Shown here: positions 7,764-14,512 of the stretch, in pieces | How positions within the stretch are numbered: position 1 is the first letter of the stretch | How the letters are laid out: each line of letters starts with the position of its first letter | NCBI GenBank assembly: GCA_002451855.1 | Contig: DKDS01000023.1 | Span: 11,177 to 28,014 of the forward strand | Direction: 5' to 3' | Length of the DNA stretch: 16,838 nt | Source of the DNA: Ruminococcaceae bacterium UBA6842 | GTDB taxonomy: Bacteria; Bacillota; Clostridia; Oscillospirales; Acutalibacteraceae | Program-made: the position numbers and the translations under genes | Notes under the pieces: generated by a model | The model's input: only the letters and a program-made list of their open reading frames with translations | The model's database searches: none | What the model was told of the DNA's origin: nothing

Positions 7764-7814
7764 AAAACACAAGCCTAAAGGATGAAAATTTCACTCCTGT
7801 TCGGCTTGTGTTTT
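7764..7814 (-). terminator. Intrinsic terminator downstream of the recombinase
   Basis: AAAACACAAGCC (7764-7775) pairs perfectly with 7803-7814. The 27-base interior can fold further (AGGA/TCCT and TGAAA/TTTCA), giving one long, slightly bulged hairpin. On the minus strand it is followed by TTTTTTC, fitting termination of the recombinase transcript. The stop codon of the recombinase (7813-7815) lies in the outer arm. The plus strand also has a T-rich tail, so it may work in both directions. Confidence 0.78.
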
Positions 7815-9441
7815 AAATTATTTTTTCGGGACTGATATAAGTCTTTTCAATTTTAATCTGAAGCTTCTTCTCCTTTTCAAAAACAGTTATCGATTTAATA
7901 TAGGTTTGCAGTATTTTTCTTGTAAGCACCGATAAATCCTCGTTTGTAAGCCCCTCAATCAAAGAATTTTCCGATATTTTAAGGCTGTCGGGCTTTCCGT
8001 TTTTCTTCTCAAGTGCTGAAATTGCTTTATTTATTCTTTCCTGCTCTTCGGAAAGTCTCCTTACCTCGGCATCCGCCTCCTCCTCTGTAATAACTCCGTT
8101 CACCGCATTTCTTATCCACACCCTTTTTTGCTCCTGCAATTTATCCGCGGATTTTCTGTAATTGCTTATTTCAAGGCTTAAATCATTTTCGGAAATCCGT
8201 TTTTTATATTCTTCTTCTCTCTGCCTCAAGGTATTAAGTCCGTCCCTATACAGCTTAGCGTCGTTATACAGCTCTTTCAGGATATATTTCGAAAGCATAT
8301 CCTCACCTACGGTATGCCGGGTGCAGGCATCCTTGCCTAACTGACGGTATTTTGAGCAAATATAGTAAATTCTGTCACCGCTTTTGTTCTTAACAAGCGC
8401 TTTGCCGCAATCGCCGCATTTAATCATTCCGGCAAACAATGAAATATTCTCAAAGTTTATCGTCCTTGAGCTTCTTTTGAGCAACCCCCTTGTAATTTCA
8501 AATTCGTCATTGCTTATTATAGGCTCATGGGTATTCTCAACAATAAACCATTTATCCTCTTCGATTTGCTTCGTTTTTATTCTTATATTATCATTATCGT
8601 CAAAAACCTTGCATTCTCGGTCAAACTTTGAAAGCTTGCTCTTTCCCTGAACCATAGCTCCGGTGTAAATTCTGTTGTGCAATACCTTATTTACGGTAGA
8701 ATAGGTCCACTGGCGTGTGGAATCAAGCTTATTTGCGTTTTTATAGTTAAAGCCGTTAAGCTCTTTATAAAGTGACGGGCAGGGTATGCCGTCACGGTTT
8801 AAATCTCTCGCAATCGTAAGCTTGCCTTTACCGTTTAAAAATTCATCGAAAACTCTTTTCACAACTGCCGCAGCCTCCTTATCAATTATAAGATGGTTAC
8901 GGTCGGTCGGGTCTTTTTTATAACCATAGCTCGGAAAAGCTCCGATAAATTTTCCAAGCTCCTGCTTTGAACGGACCTCTGCCCTTACCTTTTCGGAAAT
9001 ATTCTGCGAATAAAACTCATTAAGCAATATTTTAATCTTCATTTCAAGTCCGTCAAGGTCTTCGGCGCAGTTATAATCCTCGGTGATTGAAATTACATTT
9101 ACACGGTACTTGCTTATAAATCTGTTTATTGCTATTGTCACACCGGTTTGCTCTCTCCCAAAACGGGAAATATCCTTTACCAACACCATATCGAATTTTC
9201 CGGCGGCGGCGTCTTTTTCGAGTCTTATAAAATCCTTTCTGTTAAAATCCATACCTGAAAATCCGTCGTCGCAATACTCGCCCACAAGCATTAAATCCGG
9301 ATATTTGTTCACGGTTCGTTCCACTATTGCCCGTTGATTGACTATTGAATTGGAAGCTTCAAATTTTTTATATTTCCCCTTTGAAACATCATCCTTTGAA
9401 AGTCTCAAATAGGAAACAGCTCGTCCCTTTAACTCTGTCAT
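7813..9441 (-). CDS. Large serine recombinase (site-specific integrase/resolvase)
   Basis: A 542-residue large serine recombinase, which cuts and rejoins DNA at attachment sites to integrate, excise or invert a segment. Order of domains: catalytic resolvase domain (about 1-150) with Y11-L-R13-L-S15, S15 being the likely nucleophile, and D90-ISRFGRE with R93 and R96; the long helix (about 130-165); the Recombinase domain (about 170-300, SYGYKKDP, LTIARDLNRDGIP); a zinc ribbon with C342, C345, C362 and C373; a long charged coiled coil (about 385-485); and a basic C-terminal tail. This layout and size resemble the clostridial TndX/TnpX-type recombinases. The frame is open to TTG 9465, but ATG 9441 is preferred because it matches the family start and has AGGGGGG (9450-9456) 8 bases upstream. 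It converges on the broken deacetylase gene and ends in a terminator. Confidence 0.94.
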   Translation of the reverse strand: MTELKGRAVSYLRLSKDDVSKGKYKKFEASNSIVNQRAIVERTVNKYPDLMLVGEYCDDGFSGMDFNRKDFIRLEKDAAAGKFDMVLVKDISRFGREQTGVTIAINRFISKYRVNVISITEDYNCAEDLDGLEMKIKILLNEFYSQNISEKVRAEVRSKQELGKFIGAFPSYGYKKDPTDRNHLIIDKEAAAVVKRVFDEFLNGKGKLTIARDLNRDGIPCPSLYKELNGFNYKNANKLDSTRQWTYSTVNKVLHNRIYTGAMVQGKSKLSKFDRECKVFDDNDNIRIKTKQIEEDKWFIVENTHEPIISNDEFEITRGLLKRSSRTINFENISLFAGMIKCGDCGKALVKNKSGDRIYYICSKYRQLGKDACTRHTVGEDMLSKYILKELYNDAKLYRDGLNTLRQREEEYKKRISENDLSLEISNYRKSADKLQEQKRVWIRNAVNGVITEEEADAEVRRLSEEQERINKAISALEKKNGKPDSLKISENSLIEGLTNEDLSVLTRKILQTYIKSITVFEKEKKLQIKIEKTYISPEKII

Positions 9442-9456
9442 TTTTATTTCCCCCCT

Positions 9457-9472
9457 AAAGGTCAATTAAGAT
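9457..9472 (+). repeat. Direct repeat copy 2, just upstream of the recombinase
   Basis: AAAGGTCAATTAAGAT differs from 7696-7711 by one base and fills the gap between the stop of the small ORF (9474) and the recombinase ribosome site (9450-9456). It could be a second recombination-type site or a site where the recombinase acts on its own expression. Confidence 0.6.
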
Positions 9473-9473
9473 T

Positions 9474-9629
9474 TTATAAGTTCAAATGTGAAACCTGTGA
9501 TGTCGGTTTTACTTTCTCAACTTCATCCTCGCACTTTATACCGATCAGCTTTTCTGTAATTTCTAAGAATGACGGAGCGTTTTCATCATCGCTGTATGCA
9601 AAAATGAACTCAATTTCCGCTGAACTCAA
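9474..9629 (-). CDS. Small acidic protein upstream of the recombinase, 51 aa
   Basis: An ORF with a TTG start at 9629 and AGGAG (9638-9642) 8 bases before it, the best ribosome site in this stretch. The product begins MSSAEIEFIFAYSDDENAPS and continues FLEITEKLIGIKCEDEVEKV; it is acidic with one helix-like middle and no membrane span. It ends 32 bases before the recombinase ATG on the same strand, so the two are probably co-transcribed. I do not recognise the family. Small proteins next to serine recombinases include recombination directionality factors, but nothing in this sequence proves that role. Confidence 0.5.
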   Translation of the reverse strand: MSSAEIEFIFAYSDDENAPSFLEITEKLIGIKCEDEVEKVKPTSQVSHLNL

Positions 9630-9660
9630 TAAAATCACTCCTAATACTTAATAGGACTAA

Positions 9661-9686
9661 GGAACCTTAAAGCATTCTAAGGCTCC
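9661..9686 (-). promoter_or_regulatory. Hairpin in the leader of the small ORF/recombinase transcript
   Basis: GGAACCTTA (9661-9669) pairs with TAAGGCTCC (9678-9686) around an 8-base loop, with one G-U-type mismatch, about 20 bases upstream of the AGGAG site of the small ORF. No T-run follows on either strand, so it looks like a leader structure or protein-binding site rather than a terminator. Confidence 0.4.
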
Positions 9687-9847
9687 TATAAAATTGTATT
9701 CAACAAAAACTGTTATAATTTCACTTTTTGCATATTAAATCGGGAAGCTGAATTAAAATCAGTATATTGAAATCATTTTTTCTTTTTAAAGGTGTCAAAT
9801 TTTCAAAAGAGTAATTTAAAAACGAAATAAATATTCTATATATAGTA

Positions 9848-9876
9848 AAGGGAAGTCCCGTAACGGGACTTCCCTT
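9848..9876. terminator. Perfect 13-bp GC-rich hairpin downstream of GH36
   Basis: AAGGGAAGTCCCG (9848-9860) pairs with 9864-9876 around a TAA loop. It is very stable, but the T-run is weak in both directions (TTTACTATATA on minus). It lies 94 bases past the GH36 stop and probably terminates or stabilises the end of the glycosidase transcript. Confidence 0.6.
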
Positions 9877-9885
9877 ATAGCTTTT

Positions 9886-9921
9886 AACCGAGCAATATCA
9901 ACCTTGATATCTTTCTCGGTT
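9886..9921. terminator. Second hairpin downstream of GH36
   Basis: AACCGAG (9886-9892) pairs with CTCGGTT (9915-9921), and an inner perfect stem ATATCAA/TTGATAT closes on a CC loop. On the plus strand a T-rich tract follows (TTTCATCTTTTTATTTT), so it best fits a terminator for plus-strand transcripts. On the minus strand it is the first structure met after the GH36 stop. Confidence 0.5.
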
Positions 9922-9969
9922 TCATCTTTTTATTTTCCGATTATCAAACAATTCTGAAGATTGCCGGAT

Positions 9970-12132
9970 TTATACTTCCGTCAAATGGAACTTGCAGGTT
10001 CCGAAATCTCCCTGTGGGTAGTTTATCGGTATTCCTACATTCATAAGCGACGCTCCGCTCAGGACAAGGTTCTTTTCTTCAATTTTATATTTTTTATCCT
10101 TGTCAAGCCCTTGAAATTTCACACGCTTTACTTCAGGATTGGGACGCCCCATTCTTCTGTATGTCAAAAGGATTGCCTTTGATTTATCCTTTGAAACTAC
10201 CGAAACCGTAAAATAATTCGATGTATTCGGGTCGTCAATTCTGTAAAGATTGCCGTCAAGTATCAAATCCGAACACTTTTTATACTCTTCAATCTCTGTC
10301 TTTATGTTTTCAAGCCCCGTTTTATCCATATCGGCAATGTTAAGCTCATATCCCGTGGCTCCTAAGTGTGCTATATCCGCCCTTGTTTTCATAGGAGTGT
10401 TTCTTCCGGTCTGATGATTTGGGCATACGGAAACATGACAGCTCATAGAAGACAACGGATAAACTATTGATGTGTTGTACTGTATCTGCGTGCGTTCCTC
10501 GGCATCGCTGTCGTCCGATGTCCATATCTGCGGGAAATAATAAAGCATAGCAGGATCAAATCTTGAGCCGCCGCCCGAACAGCCCTCAAAAAATATATTC
10601 GGATTGGCGTTTACTATTCTTTCGCATATATCATAAAGTCCCAATGCATATCTGTGGAAAAATTCGCACTGTCTTTCGGTAGCTCTGCCGAGCGAATAAA
10701 ACTCAGTCACATTACGGTTGTAATCCCACTTTACATACTCGATTTTATTTTCTTTAAGGACGCTGTTTACAGATTCGACTATACAATCTCTTACCTCACT
10801 GCGTGTCAGGTCAAGCATAAGCTGATTTCTTGACAGGCACGGCTTTCTTTTCGGTATTTTTATAGCGTAATCGGGGTGCCTGCGGTAAAGCTCGGAATCC
10901 TCGCTTATCATTTCAGGCTCAAACCATAAGCCGAATTTCATTCCCTTTGAATGAACATAATCTATTATGGTTTTTAACCCTCCATCAAGCTTTTCTGTAT
11001 TTTCATACCAGTCTCCGAGGCTTCTTTTATCGTCATTTCTCTTTCCGAACCAGCCGTCGTCAAGCACAAATGTATCTATTCCAGTGTTTTCCGCCGCGTC
11101 AACTATTCTCATCAGCTTTTCATTATCGAAATCGAAATATGTAGCCTCCCAGTTATTTATAACAACAGGGCGCTCTTTATTTACAAAACGCCTGTTTATA
11201 AGGTGATTTCTGTAAGCGTTGTGGAACTCTCTGCTCATACCGCCTATACCGTCCGCAGAGTATGCTATTACAATTTCCGGAGTTTCAAATTCTTCGTTTT
11301 CACCTAGCAGCCAAGAAAAATCAAAGTCATTTATTCCGCCTGTAACCTGTACTTCACCGGAGGAACAAACCTCTGCCTTCAATACATATGACGAAGAATA
11401 TATAAGGCTGAAACCGTATGCATTACCTGATGCTTCGGTAGTTTCCGGCTCTAATACCGCTACAAACGGATTAAGCGTTGCGGACGATGTTGCTCTTTTT
11501 GAATCTATTGAAGATACACCGTGATGGAGAGGATATCTTTCGGTATGTCTCTCTGTAGCCCATCCGCCGTAAAGAGACAGCATATCATACTGTCCAGTGG
11601 GAAGACCGAGTGCAAAAGAATATGCGCGCAGCAATCTGACAGGTTTGTTGCCTTTATTTTTATATATCGCTCTTCTTGCGATAACATCCGCGTCATCATA
11701 GACAGTATAATAAAGGTCTGCCGCAAAGTCCGTAACGGAATCCTTTAAATGAACGATTAAAGTCTCTCCGCCCTCCATAGACGGCATACCTTTAATCTTC
11801 GGCTTTTCACTCAGTATTTCATAACCGTCAAACAAAAGCTCGCATATTCTGTCCCCCTCGGGGTTTTGCACCTGAACGGTCGGTTCTTTATAATCTCCTA
11901 TACCGAAAAATGATATTTCCGGACTCTTTAGATTATATGTGCATTTTTGCGGAGGAACCGCCTCAAAAGAAAATCTTCCTTCAAGCGCTGTATATCTTAT
12001 ATCGTCTCTTCCGATTTTTTTGCCGAAGTATAGGTGCTCTAAATATCCGCAGTTATTTACAAAGAACGAATAGGTTACATTCTTTCCTTCTAAGTAAAAT
12101 ATTTTTGTTTGGTCATTAAAAAATATTGACAT
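9970..12132 (-). CDS. Alpha-galactosidase, glycoside hydrolase family 36
   Basis: A 720-residue GH36 enzyme that releases terminal alpha-1,6-galactose from raffinose-family oligosaccharides, melibiose or galactomannan fragments by a retaining mechanism. It shows the N-terminal beta-supersandwich (about 1-310), the TIM barrel with LDDGWFG (357-363) and GLWFEPEMIS (401-410), the catalytic nucleophile D470 in KWDYNR, and the acid/base D540 in WTSDDSDAEER. The spacing of 70 between them matches characterised GH36 enzymes. GRNTPMKTRADIAHLGATGYEL, split here as GRNTPMKTR and ADIAHLGATGYEL, is another family block. The frame is open to 12225, but ATG 12132 is chosen: it has AAGGGG 7 bases upstream and matches the family start. 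No signal peptide, so cytoplasmic. It is separated from the GH3 gene by 220 bases and may have its own promoter. Confidence 0.95.
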   Translation of the reverse strand: MSIFFNDQTKIFYLEGKNVTYSFFVNNCGYLEHLYFGKKIGRDDIRYTALEGRFSFEAVPPQKCTYNLKSPEISFFGIGDYKEPTVQVQNPEGDRICELLFDGYEILSEKPKIKGMPSMEGGETLIVHLKDSVTDFAADLYYTVYDDADVIARRAIYKNKGNKPVRLLRAYSFALGLPTGQYDMLSLYGGWATERHTERYPLHHGVSSIDSKRATSSATLNPFVAVLEPETTEASGNAYGFSLIYSSSYVLKAEVCSSGEVQVTGGINDFDFSWLLGENEEFETPEIVIAYSADGIGGMSREFHNAYRNHLINRRFVNKERPVVINNWEATYFDFDNEKLMRIVDAAENTGIDTFVLDDGWFGKRNDDKRSLGDWYENTEKLDGGLKTIIDYVHSKGMKFGLWFEPEMISEDSELYRRHPDYAIKIPKRKPCLSRNQLMLDLTRSEVRDCIVESVNSVLKENKIEYVKWDYNRNVTEFYSLGRATERQCEFFHRYALGLYDICERIVNANPNIFFEGCSGGGSRFDPAMLYYFPQIWTSDDSDAEERTQIQYNTSIVYPLSSMSCHVSVCPNHQTGRNTPMKTRADIAHLGATGYELNIADMDKTGLENIKTEIEEYKKCSDLILDGNLYRIDDPNTSNYFTVSVVSKDKSKAILLTYRRMGRPNPEVKRVKFQGLDKDKKYKIEEKNLVLSGASLMNVGIPINYPQGDFGTCKFHLTEV

Positions 12133-12210
12133 GATTTTCCCCTTATCTGAACTATTCCGCATCATTTCCGCAGGTTCTTTTTTCGTATGTAAATACAATA
12201 AAAATTTTTC

Positions 12211-12239
12211 ATTATAATCATACAAGGATATTTTGTTCT
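12211..12239 (-). promoter_or_regulatory. Possible promoter of the GH36 gene
   Basis: On the minus strand a perfect TATAAT (12211-12216) lies 17 bases after AGAACA (12234-12239), which matches only the last half of the -35 consensus. The leader would be about 72 bases. A small imperfect palindrome (TTCTG-AG-CAGAA, 12236-12247) overlaps the -35 region and could bind a regulator. The weak -35 would fit an activated promoter, but this is inference. I found no clear cre site. Confidence 0.4.
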
Positions 12240-12352
12240 GAGCAGAATTAATAAAACACTTATTTTACAGTAACCGCGAAACAAGGCGCTGATTAATAAC
12301 AGTTGTACACCGATTTATAAGTATATCAAAAAACATTGCTCAAAACAACCAT

Positions 12353-14494
12353 TCACACAATTTTTAAAGAAAGTTTATTTTCGGTCAAACAATCCGCACC
12401 CAAATATATTTCAAAATCTCCTTTTTCCACTGTGTAATTACCGTCCGGCAAATAGTAGCCCAATTCGTCAAATCCGATTTCAAATTCCACCGTTTCCGAG
12501 GTTCCCTTGGCTATAAAGATTTTTTTGTAATCCTTAAGCTCCCTGAAAGGACGCATAAATGTACCTACCAAATCATGTATATAAAGCTGAACGGTTTCTT
12601 TTCCGTCGAAACTGCCGGTATTTGTAATCTTAACGCTGTACTTAAGCTTTTCTCCTGACTTTAATTTATCTAAAGCTATCTCGTTTCTTTCCGCCTTTAA
12701 ATCAGAATATGCAAACTCAGTATAAGATAAACCGTATCCAAATTGATAGTATGGTGTAGGAACACTATCTTCATAGCTTACATACGGCAAATCGTTATAA
12801 TAACAATTAAAACGAGTTTTAGTAGTATTATAATATAACGGAATATGGCCAACCCGACGCGGAAAAGTTATCGGTGTTTTACCGCTCGGAACAGTATCGC
12901 CAAATAGAATATCCGCGGCGGCAGCTGCGGTTTCCGTGCCGGAATGCCATGCGTAAAGAACGGCATCCAAATCGTCTGCCAGTCCTTCCATCGCGATAGG
13001 TCTGCCGCAAAATATAACGCCCACAACCTTTTTGCCCGAAACCTTTGCTTTTCTGATAAGTTCCGTTTGAGCGGCCGAAAGGGTTATATCCGAAAGCGAC
13101 CGGCGCTCTCCTGTCACCAAATGGCTTTCCCCCAAAGCCAAAACAACAACATCGGATTTATAAATGAGTGAGGAAGAATTATCATAAAGACCTGTACGGT
13201 CACTCGCAATTAAGAGGTTTTCTCCGGATTTTTCAAGCATTTTTTCATAAAAAGACGATGTATCCTCCGGTTTGCCGTCTATACACCAACTACCGAGCAA
13301 AGCTCTCCGTTCATGAACAAACGGACCCAGCAGCGCAACCTTTTGTTCTTTTTTCAAGGGAAGAACTCCATCGTTTTTAAGAAGCACCATAGATTCGCTT
13401 GCAAGCTTATAAGAACATTTGATATGCTCATCTCTTTCAACCGCCGGCATTTTACAATAGGGATTTTCAAACAGGCCTTTTTTGAATTTCAGTTCTAAGA
13501 CAAGCCTCACGGCATTATTTAAAGTCTCCTCGGTAACGCGCCCTTCATTTATAAGCTCCTCAATATGATTTAAATAACAACCGTCACACATATCTATTTC
13601 TATTCCTGCATTTATTCCCATTGCGGCGCTTTCTTTTCGGTTGGAAGTAACTCCTTGCAAAGCCAAAAAGTAAATTGCTGCCCAATCGGACACAACTAAA
13701 CCCTTAAAGCCTAAATAATTGCGCAGAATTTCGGTCAAATAATATTTACTTCCCGAAACAGGTTCACCGTTAATATCATTAAATGAGGACATAACAGTAT
13801 CGGCGCCGGCCTTAACTGCCTCGCGGAATGCGGGAAGATGATAGTTAAACAATGTGTAGGGCGAAATCTCTGTACGATAATAATCTCTGCCGGCCTCCGA
13901 AGCGCCGTAGCCGATAAAATGCTTCGGGCAGGTAATCAGGGAATCCTCATTTGCGATATTGCCGTTTTGAAATCCCTCTATAATAGCCCGTGCCATTCTT
14001 TTTCCTACCAAAGGATCTTCGCCGGGTCCTTCTATAATTCTTCCGTAACGTGGATCATGACACATATCAAGCATCGGTGCGAACGTCCAATGAATACTGT
14101 CAGCCGCCGCCTCTTCGGCTATGTTTCTATATGCCTCTTTAACAAGCTCCTGATTAAAGGAGGCTGCCATGGCAAGCGGAACAGGATAAACTGTTTTGTG
14201 TCCATGGATAACATCTCGTCCGAAAAGCATCGGTATCCCATGCGGGCCTTGTTTAACGGCTGCTTCTTGGATACGATTGCAAATAGATACATCAACTGCT
14301 GCCTGTTGGTCGTTGCCGGCAGTCGCAGAATCCGCAAGTATCATTGAACCGATTTCGCCTTTTGCGATTCTTTCCCTAACCTTCTCAAACTCTTCTTCTG
14401 TTTGTGGGGTAACAATCATATTGAGCTGACCGATTTTTTCTCTTAAGGTCATTTTACTGATAAGTTCATCAATTTGCTTTTTATATTTGGCCAT
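12353..14494 (-). CDS. Beta-glucosidase-like glycoside hydrolase family 3 protein
   Basis: A 713-residue GH3 enzyme of the BglX-like three-domain type: a TIM-like barrel (about 1-340), an alpha/beta sandwich (about 365-580) and a C-terminal fibronectin-III-like domain (about 600-710, YSVKITNTGSFDGKETVQLY). Substrate-binding blocks RDVIHGH (93-99), EGPGEDP (155-161) and CPKHFIGYG (189-197) are present. The nucleophile is D270 in LVVSDW, and E463 in HLVTGERRS is the likely acid/base. It should remove terminal beta-linked glucose, or possibly xylose or another sugar, from plant oligosaccharides; GH3 specificity is hard to predict. No signal peptide, so cytoplasmic. ATG 14494 lies 18 bases after the GH127 stop, with GGAGAAG in between, so the two are one transcript. 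Confidence 0.93.
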   Translation of the reverse strand: MAKYKKQIDELISKMTLREKIGQLNMIVTPQTEEEFEKVRERIAKGEIGSMILADSATAGNDQQAAVDVSICNRIQEAAVKQGPHGIPMLFGRDVIHGHKTVYPVPLAMAASFNQELVKEAYRNIAEEAAADSIHWTFAPMLDMCHDPRYGRIIEGPGEDPLVGKRMARAIIEGFQNGNIANEDSLITCPKHFIGYGASEAGRDYYRTEISPYTLFNYHLPAFREAVKAGADTVMSSFNDINGEPVSGSKYYLTEILRNYLGFKGLVVSDWAAIYFLALQGVTSNRKESAAMGINAGIEIDMCDGCYLNHIEELINEGRVTEETLNNAVRLVLELKFKKGLFENPYCKMPAVERDEHIKCSYKLASESMVLLKNDGVLPLKKEQKVALLGPFVHERRALLGSWCIDGKPEDTSSFYEKMLEKSGENLLIASDRTGLYDNSSSLIYKSDVVVLALGESHLVTGERRSLSDITLSAAQTELIRKAKVSGKKVVGVIFCGRPIAMEGLADDLDAVLYAWHSGTETAAAAADILFGDTVPSGKTPITFPRRVGHIPLYYNTTKTRFNCYYNDLPYVSYEDSVPTPYYQFGYGLSYTEFAYSDLKAERNEIALDKLKSGEKLKYSVKITNTGSFDGKETVQLYIHDLVGTFMRPFRELKDYKKIFIAKGTSETVEFEIGFDELGYYLPDGNYTVEKGDFEIYLGADCLTENKLSLKIV

Positions 14495-14512
14495 AATAAA
14501 AATCTTCTCCGT

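Larger units (their letters stand above)
7696..9629. mobile_element. Candidate element end: recombination module (repeat, terminator, recombinase, small ORF)
   Basis: The left boundary is inferred from the abrupt loss of deacetylase coding at about 7696 next to a large serine recombinase. The right end given here is only the limit of the recombination module: no deacetylase 3' part occurs up to 16838, so the true element, if intact, extends beyond the window and would carry the glycosidase genes as cargo. A remnant left after deletion is the alternative. Confidence 0.45.
9630..9969. other. Non-coding stretch between recombination module and GH36 gene
   Basis: About 340 bases without a convincing gene. 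The half near the recombinase is AT-rich and should hold the promoter of the small ORF and recombinase, but I find no pair of good -35 and -10 boxes. It contains the hairpin at 9661-9686 and, near the GH36 gene, two hairpins in tandem (9848-9876 and 9886-9921). Confidence 0.6.

Noticed and set aside
7753..7767. A TTTTTTCGAAAAAA palindrome as a regulatory site.
   Set aside because: It is explained by the T-run of the terminator meeting the A-run of its outer arm.
9457..9651. A plus-strand frame that stays open when the deacetylase reading is continued from repeat copy 1 into copy 2, as if excision rejoined the gene.
   Set aside because: The resulting 60-odd residues are serine-rich and do not resemble a deacetylase; they look like the antisense shadow of the better-supported small minus-strand ORF.
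9690..9790. TATAAC and TTGACA-like strings upstream of the small ORF as a recombinase promoter.
   Set aside because: No pair has acceptable spacing: TTGACA has no fitting -10 box, and TATAAC has no -35 box 16-18 bases upstream.
12133..12225. A 31-residue N-terminal extension of the GH36 enzyme starting at 12225.
   Set aside because: It would start just at the candidate -10 box and lacks a ribosome site, whereas ATG 12132 has AAGGGG at good spacing.
13838..14347. A 169-codon plus-strand ORF opposite the GH3 gene.
   Set aside because: The GH3 catalytic motifs lie on the other strand through this stretch; no independent coding signal.
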